This document shows positions 30,228 to 39,290 of a stretch of DNA of 56,508 nucleotides, piece after piece. The position numbers and the translations under genes are program-made. Each line of letters opens with the position of its first letter. The first letter of the stretch is position 1. The stretch spans positions 1-56,508 of the forward strand of contig JACKCX010000008.1 of the NCBI GenBank assembly GCA_020633795.1, written 5' to 3'. This stretch comes from Erysipelotrichaceae bacterium (GTDB taxonomy: Bacteria; Bacillota_I; Bacilli_A; RFN20; CAG-826). The notes under the pieces were generated by a model that had not been told where the DNA came from, searched no databases, and worked only from the letters and a program-made list of their open reading frames with translations.

Positions 30228-31055
30228 ATGTTATTGAAAAACACCGTTTGTCCAAAATGCGGTTCTGTCTATGATGCGACGGAATCATTTTGCCCAAAAT
30301 GTCAGGAAAAAAATCCTAACCCAGCTTCCCATCGTAAACAGCACGGTCTTGTCTGGCTTCCTAAGTGGCAAGAAATCACTTTTTTCTTAGTCGGATGGCT
30401 GGGATTAAAAATTGTTAGTTTTATCATGCAATTCATTTTCTACTACATGTATAAAAATGGAGAGGTTGTTCTTTTTTCCGCTATCTGCAATTTTAGTGCC
30501 TATTTCATTATTTTTGCGGGCATGGTTTTTCTAATTATTCAAAATCATAAAAGAATTTTATCTCCCTTCAAAAAATTCGTTCCCTATGCAGCTGGTATCG
30601 GCATTGGTGTCGCCACTTTGGTTGCTAATGGCGTTTATTATTCCATTATTTCAAACTTCTATACATTTGGGGTCAACGCGAATGAGACCCTCGTTCAAGA
30701 CATTACCATCTCTTATCCCATCTTGGCCGTTATTTTCTTTGTCATCATTGGACCGATTTGCGAAGAATTAACCTATCGTTTGGGTTTCTTTAGTTTCTTT
30801 GCGCGCATTAGAAAATGGGTGGCTTATGTCGCCACTGTTCTCGTTTTTGCCTTAATTCATTTTGATTTTTTCGCTGGTTCAAGCGAAGCTTATTTAGTGG
30901 AATTATTGAATTTACCTTCCTATCTCATCGGCGCCGCTGGACTTTGCTTAGCCTACGATTATTTTGGTCTGCCGGCTTCTTTAACCGCTCATGTATTAAA
31001 TAATTTTCTCTCCGTGATGGGAATCTTTTATAAGCATTCGTTAGGATTAATTTAG
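30228..31055 (+). CDS. CPBP-family intramembrane metalloprotease with zinc ribbon
   Basis: 275 residues. The N-terminal zinc ribbon is CPKCGSVYDATESFCPKC (residues 8-25); at least six hydrophobic helices follow. CPBP (CAAX protease and bacteriocin-processing) motifs are present: EELTYR at residues 179-184, FALIHFDFF, and HVLNNFLSV near the end. These glutamates and histidines form the metal site. In bacteria the substrates are usually unknown; bacteriocin self-immunity is one known role. The TraX-like gene begins at the base after the stop. The ribosome site is weak. Confidence 0.87.
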   Translation: MLLKNTVCPKCGSVYDATESFCPKCQEKNPNPASHRKQHGLVWLPKWQEITFFLVGWLGLKIVSFIMQFIFYYMYKNGEVVLFSAICNFSAYFIIFAGMVFLIIQNHKRILSPFKKFVPYAAGIGIGVATLVANGVYYSIISNFYTFGVNANETLVQDITISYPILAVIFFVIIGPICEELTYRLGFFSFFARIRKWVAYVATVLVFALIHFDFFAGSSEAYLVELLNLPSYLIGAAGLCLAYDYFGLPASLTAHVLNNFLSVMGIFYKHSLGLI

Positions 31056-31949
31056 ATGATGACAAAATCTCCAAACAAATGGCTATTCTTCTCCAATTTT
31101 AGCCTCAAATTGCTCGCTCTTTTTTTCATGACATGTGATCATGTTGGCTTTATGCTCCAGTATTATTACTTGACGCCAAATTCTCCCATTGTCATCGTTT
31201 TACGAGTTTTAGGAAGGCTAGCGATGCCACTTTTCTGCTTCTTAATATATGAAGGAGTTTCGCACACAAGAAATTTTGGCAAATATGCTTTGCGGTTAGG
31301 CTTGATGGCGGCTTTTATCAGTGGAGCTTTTGCTTTTTTAATTTATGCCGATACTCCCTTTTCACTTTCAAATTTAAGCGCGACCGGAAATATCTTTTTA
31401 GATCTCTTACTCGGCGCCGTGGCTCTCTTCTGTCTAAAGCATCCAAAAGGAGCGATTAAATGGCTCGCTCTTCTCCCTGTTCTTTACGGTATTCTTTGCT
31501 TTGGTGTCACAACATATGAAGCTAATACCGGAGCGATTATCAATTGGTTGCCTCAATATATTCGCACTCAATATGGATGGTTTGGCATCGTTCTAATCAT
31601 CGGCTTTTATCTCGGCTATCTCATCAAAGAGTATTATTTATCAACTTTTGCCATCAATTCTGGATTAGATAAAGAAATTCTACGTGGCAGTTCATTTGAT
31701 ATCAACGCCACACGATTAGCGAATATGGCGGTCGTCGTGATTGTCTGTTTAATTCTATATGGATTAACTTGGATAATAAGTATCCCCTATCTCCCTTATC
31801 AATGGGTGGCGCTTTTTTCTGGAGCATTACTTTTGTGCTACAACGGGAAACGTGGCTATAATAAAGCATGGTTCGAGTATGGGGCCTACTTATATTACCC
31901 TCTACATCTAGCCATTATCGCGGTGATATTCTATCTTATCACCCTATAG
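31056..31949 (+). CDS. TraX-family membrane protein
   Basis: 297 residues with about eight hydrophobic segments. The N-terminal signature KLLALFFMTCDHVGFML, then VLGRLAMPLFCFLIYEGVSH and FGKYALRLGLMAAFISG, is the TraX/acyltransferase-like pattern (Asp-His in helix 1, GR.A.P.F, EG..HT). TraX acetylates pilin in the F plasmid, but chromosomal Bacillota copies have no known substrate. Tandem ATGs follow the CPBP stop directly, so translation is coupled. Confidence 0.8.
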   Translation: MMTKSPNKWLFFSNFSLKLLALFFMTCDHVGFMLQYYYLTPNSPIVIVLRVLGRLAMPLFCFLIYEGVSHTRNFGKYALRLGLMAAFISGAFAFLIYADTPFSLSNLSATGNIFLDLLLGAVALFCLKHPKGAIKWLALLPVLYGILCFGVTTYEANTGAIINWLPQYIRTQYGWFGIVLIIGFYLGYLIKEYYLSTFAINSGLDKEILRGSSFDINATRLANMAVVVIVCLILYGLTWIISIPYLPYQWVALFSGALLLCYNGKRGYNKAWFEYGAYLYYPLHLAIIAVIFYLITL

Positions 31950-31961
31950 GAGGAAAAAATT

Positions 31962-32270
31962 ATGATCAAACACATTGAAAGCGCTCAAGAATTTAACACA
32001 TTAGTCAGCAAAGGAAAAGTCTTCGTCGACTTCTTCGCCACTTGGTGTGGTCCTTGCAAAATGCTCTCGCCAGTCGTCGAAGCTGTCGATGCTAGTGGAA
32101 AAGTTAGCGACACCTTAATTTTAAAAGTCGATGTCGATAAACTTCCGAGTGTCGCTGCTCAATTCGGCATTCAATCCATCCCCACACTCATCCTTTTCAA
32201 CGATGGAAAAATGGTGAAACATTCTTTAGGCTACATGAATCAAAATCAACTTCTCGATTTCTTAAAATAA
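31962..32270 (+). CDS. trxA: Thioredoxin
   Basis: 102 residues, single thioredoxin fold. The active site FFATWCGPCKML is near residues 24-35, the cis-proline is in SIPTLILFNDG, and the buried KVDVDKLPSVAAQFG is conserved. It reduces disulfides in the cytoplasm. AGGAGG lies before the ATG. It is 12 bp after the TraX-like gene, last of that three-gene unit. No thioredoxin reductase is in the window. Confidence 0.96.
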   Translation: MIKHIESAQEFNTLVSKGKVFVDFFATWCGPCKMLSPVVEAVDASGKVSDTLILKVDVDKLPSVAAQFGIQSIPTLILFNDGKMVKHSLGYMNQNQLLDFLK

Positions 32271-32274
32271 CCGA

Positions 32275-32303
32275 TTGTCAAAACCGTATGCGAGTTATAT
32301 AAT
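32275..32303 (+). promoter_or_regulatory. tRNA-Gly promoter
   Basis: TTGTCA (32275-32280), 17 bases, TATAAT (32298-32303); the predicted start near 32310 is about 11 bases before the mature tRNA. The -35 begins five bases after the trxA stop. Confidence 0.85.
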
Positions 32304-32320
32304 ATAACCCGCTACGATTT

Positions 32321-32394
32321 GCAAGTGTAGTTCAGTGGTAGAACACTAGCCTTCCAAGCTAGTTATGCGGGTTCGATTCCCGTCACTTGCTCCA
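32321..32394 (+). tRNA. tRNA-Gly (anticodon TCC)
   Basis: 74 bases with CCA encoded (32392-32394). The acceptor stem GCAAGTG pairs with CACTTGC. The anticodon stem CTAGC/GCTAG encloses the loop CTTCCAA with TCC at 32353-32355. The T-arm contains GGTTCGATTCC. It has its own promoter and terminator. Confidence 0.97.
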
Positions 32395-32406
32395 TGACAT
32401 TTATGA

Positions 32407-32432
32407 AGAGAGGCAGGTTCTCTCTTTTTTAT
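32407..32432 (+). terminator. Terminator after tRNA-Gly
   Basis: AAGAGAG, loop GCAGGTT, CTCTCTT running into TTTTT: a 7-bp stem 12 bases after the tRNA CCA end. Confidence 0.8.
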
Positions 32433-32532
32433 TTTATGAGCACATAATAAAAAGAAGTCTTGCTTTTAATTAATATTTAAAGTAAATATTTATTATTCAA
32501 TAATTGTGTTATTGTATGAACGGAGGTTTTAT

Positions 32533-33396
32533 ATGAAAAATAAAAGTTCAATTGGAATCGTTATCGATTCTACCACGACTCTCGATCCTCAATTAATAAA
32601 AAATTATGGCATTAAAGTTGTTTCCTTAAATGTCCATACCAAGGAATTTAACAAGAAAGAAACGGAAACAGCCGATGAAGAAATCATCTCCCAATTAGAT
32701 GATGTGAAGAATTTATCAACTTCTTCTCCCTCGCCTCTTGATTTTGCTGAGGCTTATAACGCCTTATTTGACGAAGGATATAAAAGTATTATTTGCCTTC
32801 CTTTATCAAAAGAGATATCATCGACTTTTCAGTCGGCTATTTTAGGCAAAACTTATGTCAAGAACAGCAAAAATATCTTTGTGGGAAATTCTCTATATTG
32901 CAATTTTGGTCTCGCTAATATTATTGAGACTATGCTTCCTATGTTTGAGAAGAGCACAACTACTTTGAATGAAGTGAGTCAAGCTTTTAAGGAAAGAAAC
33001 ATCAATTCAGATTTGCAATTCAGCGTTTTAAATCTCAAGCACTTGGTCAATGGCGGGCGCCTTTCAAAGATTGCCGGTCTCTTGGGAAGCATTCTTCATG
33101 TTAAACCCATCATCCAGATGAAAGATGGCAAATTAAAATTAGCGAAAAAAGAAATTAACATGACAAAAGTCATCAATGTTTTTATGGCGGCAATTAAAGT
33201 CTATGCGGATAAATTTAGAGAAGTTTTTGTTAAAATTGTCGATCTCACTCAAAACGATATCGCTGAGAAAATTGTTCATTTAATCAATGTCACTTTCCCC
33301 AAAATTCACACTTCGCGCATCAGCACTGTTCGCCCAACCTTTTTCATTCACCTCGGCAATAGCGGGGTAGGCTTTAGTGTTGTGGCTTTTGATTAA
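32533..33396 (+). CDS. DegV family protein (fatty-acid-binding)
   Basis: 287 residues from the ATG at 32533, preceded by GGAGG at seven bases. An upstream in-frame start nine codons earlier is rejected because it covers that site. It begins IGIVIDSTTTLDP, the DegV opening. LSTSSPSPLDFAEAY, CLPLSKEISSTFQSA and LNLKHLVNGGRLSK are the family's lipid-binding and conserved segments. DegV/FakB proteins present fatty acids to FakA kinase; no FakA gene is in the window. Confidence 0.9.
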   Translation: MKNKSSIGIVIDSTTTLDPQLIKNYGIKVVSLNVHTKEFNKKETETADEEIISQLDDVKNLSTSSPSPLDFAEAYNALFDEGYKSIICLPLSKEISSTFQSAILGKTYVKNSKNIFVGNSLYCNFGLANIIETMLPMFEKSTTTLNEVSQAFKERNINSDLQFSVLNLKHLVNGGRLSKIAGLLGSILHVKPIIQMKDGKLKLAKKEINMTKVINVFMAAIKVYADKFREVFVKIVDLTQNDIAEKIVHLINVTFPKIHTSRISTVRPTFFIHLGNSGVGFSVVAFD

Positions 33397-33400
33397 AGGT

Positions 33401-34003
33401 ATGAACTACGAAATTGTCTTAGCCACTAACAACAAACATAAATTAAAAGAAGTCCGGGAAATTTTATCGCCTCATGGAATCATTGTTTATGGACTTGGGG
33501 ATTTAAATCTTCATCCAGGTGAAGTCGATGAGAATGGCACCACCTATTTTGAAAACGCTCTTCTCAAAGCTCAATCAGTCCAGAAATTGACAAAATTACC
33601 CATTATTGCCGATGATTCAGGATTAGAAATCACCGCTCTTAATGATGAACCTGGTCTTTATTCAGCCCGTTATGCCCTTAAGCATCATGGGCACGCTCAA
33701 GCCATAAAAGATATCTTAGAGAGACTGAAGAATCAAGATCGTTCAGCTGCTTTTGTCTGCAGTATTTGTCTTTTAAATGTCGAAGATCATCCTCTGCAAT
33801 TTGAGGCTCGCGTCCCAGGTCATATCGCCCTTGAAACACACGGTGAAAGCGGTTTTGGTTATGATCCTATTTTTATCGAAAATAGCTCAATGATGACCTA
33901 TGCGGAAATGTCTCAAGAAATGAAAAATAAACTCTCCCATCGCGGAAGAGCGCTCTATAAACTTCTGACTTATTTAAAAGTTAATCAGTTAATTAAGCGA
34001 TGA
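33401..34003 (+). CDS. rdgB: XTP/dITP pyrophosphatase (HAM1 family)
   Basis: 200 residues; removes non-canonical purine nucleoside triphosphates. The family opening EIVLATNNKHKLKEVREIL is followed by LPIIADDSGLEITALNDEPG, GESGFGYDPIFI and KNKLSHRGRAL. I chose the ATG at 33401, since a GTG eight codons earlier lies inside degV and would add a non-family extension. The ribosome site is poor (AAAGG directly adjacent), so coupling to degV (4 bp gap) is likely. Its last 19 bp overlap the convergent minus-strand gene. Confidence 0.93.
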   Translation: MNYEIVLATNNKHKLKEVREILSPHGIIVYGLGDLNLHPGEVDENGTTYFENALLKAQSVQKLTKLPIIADDSGLEITALNDEPGLYSARYALKHHGHAQAIKDILERLKNQDRSAAFVCSICLLNVEDHPLQFEARVPGHIALETHGESGFGYDPIFIENSSMMTYAEMSQEMKNKLSHRGRALYKLLTYLKVNQLIKR

Positions 34004-35049
34004 CGCTTCTCTAACTTTTGATGCGCAAAGATAAAAAATATCAAACTCACAAGAGCCAAGCAGAAAGAAACGCACATCAAAATAATAAAAATAATATTAT
34101 CGAAATGTTGATGAGCAAAGATAACACCCAAAATATCGAAAGCAAAGAAAGCAAAAAAGACGATAGCAAGAGGAAGCATTACTTTCATCAAACGATAGAG
34201 AGTGAGATTGTTCGGATAGACATGATCTTTAATTAATTTGCGACCTTTTTTGGCGTTCTCATCGCGAAGAGCTTTAGGGGAATAATGGTTGATTTTTATT
34301 TTGTTTTGTCGATCGCTACGACCGAGTAAAACATCACCGCGTTCAGAAACACCGACATAACCATAAGAATACCCATCAATAGTCAACCAGCGTTTTGTTA
34401 ATTCCATACTTTTATCTTGAATGGAAGCTTCAAGATTTTTCATCGCTACTTTCAAATCAGGATGAGGCTTCTTTTGAGATTCGAGATAACGGTATTCTTC
34501 ATAGATATCTTGTTTCAAATCATGCATGTCCTGAAGATGAGAAAAATAAAATTTAATGCAATCGATATCATAAAAATATTGATGAACCATCAAACGGTGG
34601 CGAAATAAAAGATCATACTCATTGACCGCTGAGAGAACATGACCGAGAAAAGCAAAATAGGAAGAGGCATTTTTTTCTTCGTGAAATAATGATTTTTCTT
34701 CATCAAAAAGGAGGATGAAATCTTTAAATTTAGCCTTCCGTAAAGTCGACATATATAAAAGAGATAATAGCCTTCCATACAAAGCATCGACATTGTGAGC
34801 ATCAATTTCTAAAATATGGGCGAACATGCCATAGGCTTTTTCAAAGTCGATTGCAGAATAAAGAATCAAATTCGCTTTCGTGATTTTCTTCTCAATAAAA
34901 ATATCATAAGCACGGATGGCTTCATTCGGATTTAACTTTGCCATACAATGCGGACAATAGCAGACATCAGCTTCAGCATTGACCTCAAAAATGTGATATC
35001 GATCATTGGTCGTGTGGCAATGAGGACAATAGGCTTTTTTCAAACTCAT
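33985..35049 (-). CDS. Zinc-ribbon, TPR-like membrane protein of unknown function
   Basis: 354 residues. The N-terminus has two CPHC knuckles (CPHCHTTNDRYH then CYCPHC), a zinc ribbon. A helical region of about 150 residues follows (FEKAYGMFAHILEIDAHNVD reads like a TPR unit), then a polar segment. Two C-terminal membrane helices (VMLPLAIVFFAFFAFDILG; IIFIILMCVSFCLALVSLIF) end in a basic tail. The family is not recognised. It converges on and overlaps rdgB by 19 bp with no terminator between. Confidence 0.68.
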   Translation of the reverse strand: MSLKKAYCPHCHTTNDRYHIFEVNAEADVCYCPHCMAKLNPNEAIRAYDIFIEKKITKANLILYSAIDFEKAYGMFAHILEIDAHNVDALYGRLLSLLYMSTLRKAKFKDFILLFDEEKSLFHEEKNASSYFAFLGHVLSAVNEYDLLFRHRLMVHQYFYDIDCIKFYFSHLQDMHDLKQDIYEEYRYLESQKKPHPDLKVAMKNLEASIQDKSMELTKRWLTIDGYSYGYVGVSERGDVLLGRSDRQNKIKINHYSPKALRDENAKKGRKLIKDHVYPNNLTLYRLMKVMLPLAIVFFAFFAFDILGVIFAHQHFDNIIFIILMCVSFCLALVSLIFFIFAHQKLEKRHRLIN

Positions 35050-35113
35050 GAAATGATTTTATCATTTTTTTTCAATATTTCAATCTATCCTCTATTTTGG
35101 GTCATCTTTCTCG

Positions 35114-35122
35114 TGATACAAT
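35114..35122 (+). promoter_or_regulatory. Extended -10 promoter of the methyltransferase gene, leaderless layout
   Basis: TG (35114-35115), one base, TACAAT (35117-35122), then six bases to the ATG at 35129. There is no good -35 and no ribosome site. The expected transcription start is the start codon. Confidence 0.6.
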
Positions 35123-35128
35123 AGCGGT

Positions 35129-36190
35129 ATGAAATTTCAAATAACGAAGTTTGATCTAGAAAAAATCTATCACCTCTTTGAAGTAAAAGAGACCAATATT
35201 GCCTTAGCTAATATGCTTCTTTATTACTTTCAAATCGAAGCACCGATGAAAGAGGCAAAAGATCCAGATGATTATCTCAATAAAATGATTGAGGTCTGTG
35301 AAATTGATAAGAATAATAGCGATAGCATCAAGATAATTAATCAACAAATCAAGCCCGCTATCTCTTGCCTTGATGAAAAAATCATTACTGATGATATCTA
35401 TGTTTCAACTTTAAAGTTTCCCACAATCGATATTCATGATCGCGAATTTATCACTCAATCATACGCTCCTTACCAAGGTTTTTCTTATGACGACATCAGT
35501 GTCACTGATGATGACTTTAAAGAAATTCAAAAAGTTGGTTATTTTACCTCCAAAATTGCTTATCCAGTTCTCTCATATAAAAATGAAGTATGGATGTCAG
35601 TGACACCCAATGAGATTAGGACATTAGAAATTCCACTTCAAAACGCCGCGGGAAATATCATCACTTTTGGATTAGGAATGGGCTATTTTGTCTATCTGGC
35701 TTCTTTAAAAGATGCGGTAAAATCCATTACTGTCGTGGAGAAAGATCCTTTCATTATTCAATTATTCAAACAATACTTATTACCCCAGTTTAAAGAAAAA
35801 CAAAAGATTACCATTATCGAGCAAGACGCTCGCGAATTTATTGAACAAAAACATCAATTTGATTTTGCTTATGTGGATCTTTGGCACAATCCCAATGATG
35901 GTCTTCCTCTTTATATAGTCTTTAAAAAAGCCGAGATTAACTTTCCGCATTGTCATTTTGACTATTGGCTGGAAACTTCCATTCTCGCTCTTTATCGACG
36001 CTGCTTTTTGACCGTCACTTTAGAGCAATTAAACAACCTTCCCGCTAGCGAATATCTAAAAGCCAAAAACGAGACTGATAAAATCATCAACGACATCTAT
36101 ACAAAGACGAAGAATCTCACCATTAAAAGCTATGAGCAATTCCATCATCTATGCACGGATGAAGAATTAAAGAAACTCATAGTGAAGTAA
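35129..36190 (+). CDS. SAM-dependent methyltransferase-like protein
   Basis: 353 residues. The C-terminal Rossmann domain shows motif I ITFGLGMGYFVYLAS near residue 181, the acidic ribose-binding residue in VVEKDPFIIQLF, then IIEQDAREFIE and FAYVDLWHNPNDG. This resembles spermidine-synthase-type methyltransferase folds. The N-terminal 150 residues are not recognised. Substrate is unknown; no modification-system partner is nearby. The ATG follows directly on a -10 box. Confidence 0.65.
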   Translation: MKFQITKFDLEKIYHLFEVKETNIALANMLLYYFQIEAPMKEAKDPDDYLNKMIEVCEIDKNNSDSIKIINQQIKPAISCLDEKIITDDIYVSTLKFPTIDIHDREFITQSYAPYQGFSYDDISVTDDDFKEIQKVGYFTSKIAYPVLSYKNEVWMSVTPNEIRTLEIPLQNAAGNIITFGLGMGYFVYLASLKDAVKSITVVEKDPFIIQLFKQYLLPQFKEKQKITIIEQDAREFIEQKHQFDFAYVDLWHNPNDGLPLYIVFKKAEINFPHCHFDYWLETSILALYRRCFLTVTLEQLNNLPASEYLKAKNETDKIINDIYTKTKNLTIKSYEQFHHLCTDEELKKLIVK

Positions 36191-36204
36191 TTATTGATAA
36201 AATA

Positions 36205-36247
36205 ATGGCTTTTTGCGGGAAAATTCCTTTAAAAAGCCATTTTTTTA
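36205..36247 (+). terminator. Terminator of the methyltransferase gene
   Basis: ATGGCTTTTT (36205-36214) pairs with AAAAAGCCAT (36231-36240), with an inner GGGAA/TTCC pairing, then a T-run to 36246. The minus gene ending at 36245 may also use the stem, with a weaker U-tract. Confidence 0.8.
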
Positions 36248-37522
36248 TTGATGTTGTTGTAATTCTTTTTCAATCCGATCGGTCACTTCTTGACATTTCT
36301 TATAAATATTTTCAATGGGCTCTCCAACAAAGAAGCGTCCTTTTTCGTAAAGGATTTTACCGTTAATCATCGTCATGATAACATTTTCTTTACTGCCGCT
36401 ATAAACGATATTATCAATAATGTTATTTAAGGGTTGCATGTTGGGTTTGGCGAGGTCAATTTCAATGATGTCCGCTTTTTTTCCGACTTCCAAAATGTCA
36501 CAGTTTGTTAAATTCATCGCTTTGGCTCCATTGACAGTGGCCATCTTTAAAATTTCATAAGCCGGGAGAGAATTAGCGTTTTGATTAGCTAACTTAGTTA
36601 AACTAAAAGCCAAGGTCATTTCTTTAAACATATCCAGGCAGTTATTGCTCGCTGGCCCATCCGTTCCTAAAGCGATATTTAAACCCGCGTCACGATATTT
36701 TTCAAGAGGAATGATGCCACTTGCTAATTTACTATTGCTTCCAAAACAAGCGACGACATTTAAATGATGCTTTTGGAATATTTCCACATCATGATCATCT
36801 AAATAGATGCAGTGATATGCTCCACCGCCATAATCAAATAATCCTTCTTTATCAAAAAAATCCACCGGCGACATAGCGCGTCGATTAAAGCAATCTTCGA
36901 CTTCGCTTTTTGTCTCGCAAATATGAACATAAAAAGGTGCCTTAAGCCTGTGAATAGCCTGATGAAGGGCTTTGATTTCTTCCGGCTTAGCGGTATATTC
37001 GGCGTGAAGACCAAAACAGTAGCGGACGAGACTATCGCTTGTCTCATTGATTTGATGATAGAGGCGCATTAATTCCTCAGGATCATTATATGTTCCTAAG
37101 AGGAGAATTCGCATGCCCATCTCTTGAGCGGCTTTAGCCGACATCAAGGGAAAATAATACTGATCAAAGCAAGCTGTAATTCCGCTTGTTAAATATTCTA
37201 AATAAGCTACTTTAGATAAATGATAAACATCGTCAGGCTGTAACAAATTTTCCCGAGGAAAAACGACATCAAAAAGCCAATCATGAAGAGAAAAGCCATC
37301 AGCTTTACTTCGTAAAAAAGTCATCGCACTATGGGAATGAGCGTTTTTAAACCCTGGCATTAAGACATTGCCGTGACAATCGTGAACATAGTCAAAAGGG
37401 GCGTAAACCGAACTCATTGAACCGAGATAAGCTATTTTATCATCGATAACGACAATATTACCCATAAAAAGAGGAGTGTCATCCATCTTTAAAATACGAG
37501 CGTTTTTCAACAAAGTTTTCAT
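36245..37522 (-). CDS. Amidohydrolase, MTA/SAH deaminase-like
   Basis: 425 residues, metal-dependent hydrolase. The metal site HSHS lies in MPGFKNAHSHSAMTFLRS; LHAEYT, VHICETKSEVED, AYHCIYL and ALGTDGPASNN follow the order seen in 5'-methylthioadenosine/S-adenosylhomocysteine deaminases. Where those usually read HNPSSNLKLASG this protein reads CFGSNSKLASG, so the exact substrate may differ. A guanine- or other deaminase role cannot be excluded. The ATG lies seven bases after an extended -10. Confidence 0.82.
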   Translation of the reverse strand: MKTLLKNARILKMDDTPLFMGNIVVIDDKIAYLGSMSSVYAPFDYVHDCHGNVLMPGFKNAHSHSAMTFLRSKADGFSLHDWLFDVVFPRENLLQPDDVYHLSKVAYLEYLTSGITACFDQYYFPLMSAKAAQEMGMRILLLGTYNDPEELMRLYHQINETSDSLVRYCFGLHAEYTAKPEEIKALHQAIHRLKAPFYVHICETKSEVEDCFNRRAMSPVDFFDKEGLFDYGGGAYHCIYLDDHDVEIFQKHHLNVVACFGSNSKLASGIIPLEKYRDAGLNIALGTDGPASNNCLDMFKEMTLAFSLTKLANQNANSLPAYEILKMATVNGAKAMNLTNCDILEVGKKADIIEIDLAKPNMQPLNNIIDNIVYSGSKENVIMTMINGKILYEKGRFFVGEPIENIYKKCQEVTDRIEKELQQHQ

Positions 37523-37529
37523 GGCTTAT

Positions 37530-37538
37530 ATCATATCA
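37530..37538 (-). promoter_or_regulatory. Extended -10 promoter of the amidohydrolase gene, leaderless layout
   Basis: Minus strand: TG, A, TATGAT (37530-37535), seven bases, then the ATG at 37520-37522. No ribosome site lies between. Confidence 0.55.
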
Positions 37539-37560
37539 CGACCATCGTTTTTTTGGTATA

Positions 37561-37583
37561 AGAAAACCCTAACTAAGTTAGGG
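37561..37583 (-). terminator. Terminator of the sigma/anti-sigma unit
   Basis: CCCTAAC and GTTAGGG (37567-37583) around a 3-base loop, followed on the minus strand by TTTTCTTAT. The plus side also has a T-run, but no plus gene ends here. Confidence 0.8.
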
Positions 37584-37594
37584 TCTTTTTTTAC

Positions 37595-38788
37595 TTATGG
37601 ACGAGGTTCATCGCATTGCGGACCTTGGCATCGCGGGTCTCCGTAATCCATATTCCAATCATATTCACTAGGAGAAGGATGCCAATCGGGATCACCATCA
37701 GGAGGGCATTGTTGGAAGAATTGATCAATGTCGCCATACATCCAATAATCGCCATCTTCATCATAATCACCATAGAAATCACCTTCCACACCCCACCACT
37801 GCTCATCGCCAAAAGCTGACTCACCAAATGATAAGGTATAAGAACCAGCTAATTGATCATCGTCGTTGATATAGAAAGTGAAATAATTTTGATAAGTTTT
37901 GGCAATATTAGGACGATAAAGAAGAGTAACACATGGTTTTGAACAACTATCAATTTCCTCAGTATTTTCCACTAATTGATAGGAAGAAGTAATTTGTGTC
38001 GAAGAGTTGATGATCTCATAATCACAAGTGACAAAATCGTTAGTACTAGGATGATTGGTGACATTTAAAGTATAGGTAGATGACATACTCACTGATAGAC
38101 AAATATCCGAATCATCGTCGAGATCTTTAGTGCCAATGACAAGGTATTCGTTGGCGTCTTTAACAATTAAACCTTCCATCGAATAGCGAGTTTCATCATG
38201 ATTTTCATTGTAATAAAAATTCATGGAACTAGTCTGAACTTCGTAGCGGTATTCTTCCTTATCAGAAAGAACAGGATTAAGCGTCGGCAATTGATCTCTT
38301 AGAATAATTTCTGAGGTATTAGCGTAAGAATTAATTTCCGTGAAGACATGTTGAACCATCGGAGAAGGTCCGTTATCATCCCAAGGATATTCGGGAGGTG
38401 GAGGAGGTGTTTCCTCTTTCACTTGATCATTAAATAATGATGAATTTTGATCAATTAAGCCTTCGAGATTAACATCATCATTGGATATCACATTGGATAC
38501 TGTCGCCAAAGAAACTTGCATCGCTTCTTCTTTACCGGCAAATGTATAACCGATATTAGGAGTTAAGTCATTTTGATTAGTCACAAAAGCGAGGAGAACA
38601 AAAGTCAAGGCAACGAGAACAAAGGAAGGAACAGTAAAACTAATAACCATTTTCTTTCTCTTAGAAAGAGAGGGGCTACTTGATTTCATCATCAAAAATT
38701 GACTTTTTACTTCTAAACAACAATCAGGAATAATTTCGTCGTTTGTCGAATCGAGAATTTGCTTTTTTAGCAAACGTTCATCAAACAT
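37595..38788 (-). CDS. Single-pass membrane protein, putative anti-sigma factor
   Basis: 397 residues from the ATG at 38786-38788, preceded by GGGAGG; the seven-codon upstream start is unlikely. The cytoplasmic part is about 50 residues with CCLEV but no HxxxCxxC anti-sigma zinc motif. One membrane helix follows (VISFTVPSFVLVALTFVLLA), then about 320 extracellular residues. These include PPPPPEYPWDD and a tail rich in D, W, G, Y and P (WWGVEGDFYGDYDEDGDYW) with late cysteines (RCQGPQC). It overlaps the ECF sigma gene by 8 bp; the anti-sigma role is inferred from that pairing. Confidence 0.7.
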   Translation of the reverse strand: MFDERLLKKQILDSTNDEIIPDCCLEVKSQFLMMKSSSPSLSKRKKMVISFTVPSFVLVALTFVLLAFVTNQNDLTPNIGYTFAGKEEAMQVSLATVSNVISNDDVNLEGLIDQNSSLFNDQVKEETPPPPPEYPWDDNGPSPMVQHVFTEINSYANTSEIILRDQLPTLNPVLSDKEEYRYEVQTSSMNFYYNENHDETRYSMEGLIVKDANEYLVIGTKDLDDDSDICLSVSMSSTYTLNVTNHPSTNDFVTCDYEIINSSTQITSSYQLVENTEEIDSCSKPCVTLLYRPNIAKTYQNYFTFYINDDDQLAGSYTLSFGESAFGDEQWWGVEGDFYGDYDEDGDYWMYGDIDQFFQQCPPDGDPDWHPSPSEYDWNMDYGDPRCQGPQCDEPRP

Positions 38789-39290
38789 GATTTTTGCCTC
38801 CCAAAACACTCTGCAATTTTTTACGCGCTTCTTGATACATCCATGTCAATGTGCCGATGGGAATCTTCTTCATTTTGCTAATCTCTTTAAAGGTGTATTC
38901 ACCGATCACATGAAGGAGAAAAATGTCACATTCCTTTTCGTTAAGAGTACTCTTTACTACTTCGAGAAGTCCAGTGTCGAGAAGACGATCGTTCGCATAG
39001 CTATAATTTTGTAACATCGAGACAAATTCTTTTTCTTTCTTGTGGCGATTATAGTAATTAATCGCTTTATTTTTGCTCGAAGCCACCAAAAAAGCTGGAA
39101 TATCAGTATCAGGTTTTAGCTTATCTTTATATTGAAGGAAATCTAGATAAGTTTCCTGCATCAAGTCTTCGCTGGTGTCAGGATCTTTCACGATAAAATA
39201 AATGGTGTAGTAAACGGCTTTCTTTGTTTCCTCGTAAATTTCATCAAACGCTGAAAGATCATTACTATGTAATCGAGAAAGCCAATTCAT
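38781..39290 (-). CDS. ECF-type RNA polymerase sigma factor
   Basis: 169 residues. Region 2 reads FDEIYEETKKAVYYTIYFIV then DPDTSEDLMQETYLDFLQYK, and region 4 LNEKECDIFLLHVIGEYTFK then KIPIGTLTWMYQEARKKLQ. That is the standard two-domain ECF layout without region 3. The downstream overlapping membrane protein is its likely anti-sigma. Candidate targets are the neighbouring secreted-protein genes, but no shared ECF promoter was identified. Confidence 0.9.
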   Translation of the reverse strand: MNWLSRLHSNDLSAFDEIYEETKKAVYYTIYFIVKDPDTSEDLMQETYLDFLQYKDKLKPDTDIPAFLVASSKNKAINYYNRHKKEKEFVSMLQNYSYANDRLLDTGLLEVVKSTLNEKECDIFLLHVIGEYTFKEISKMKKIPIGTLTWMYQEARKKLQSVLGGKNHV

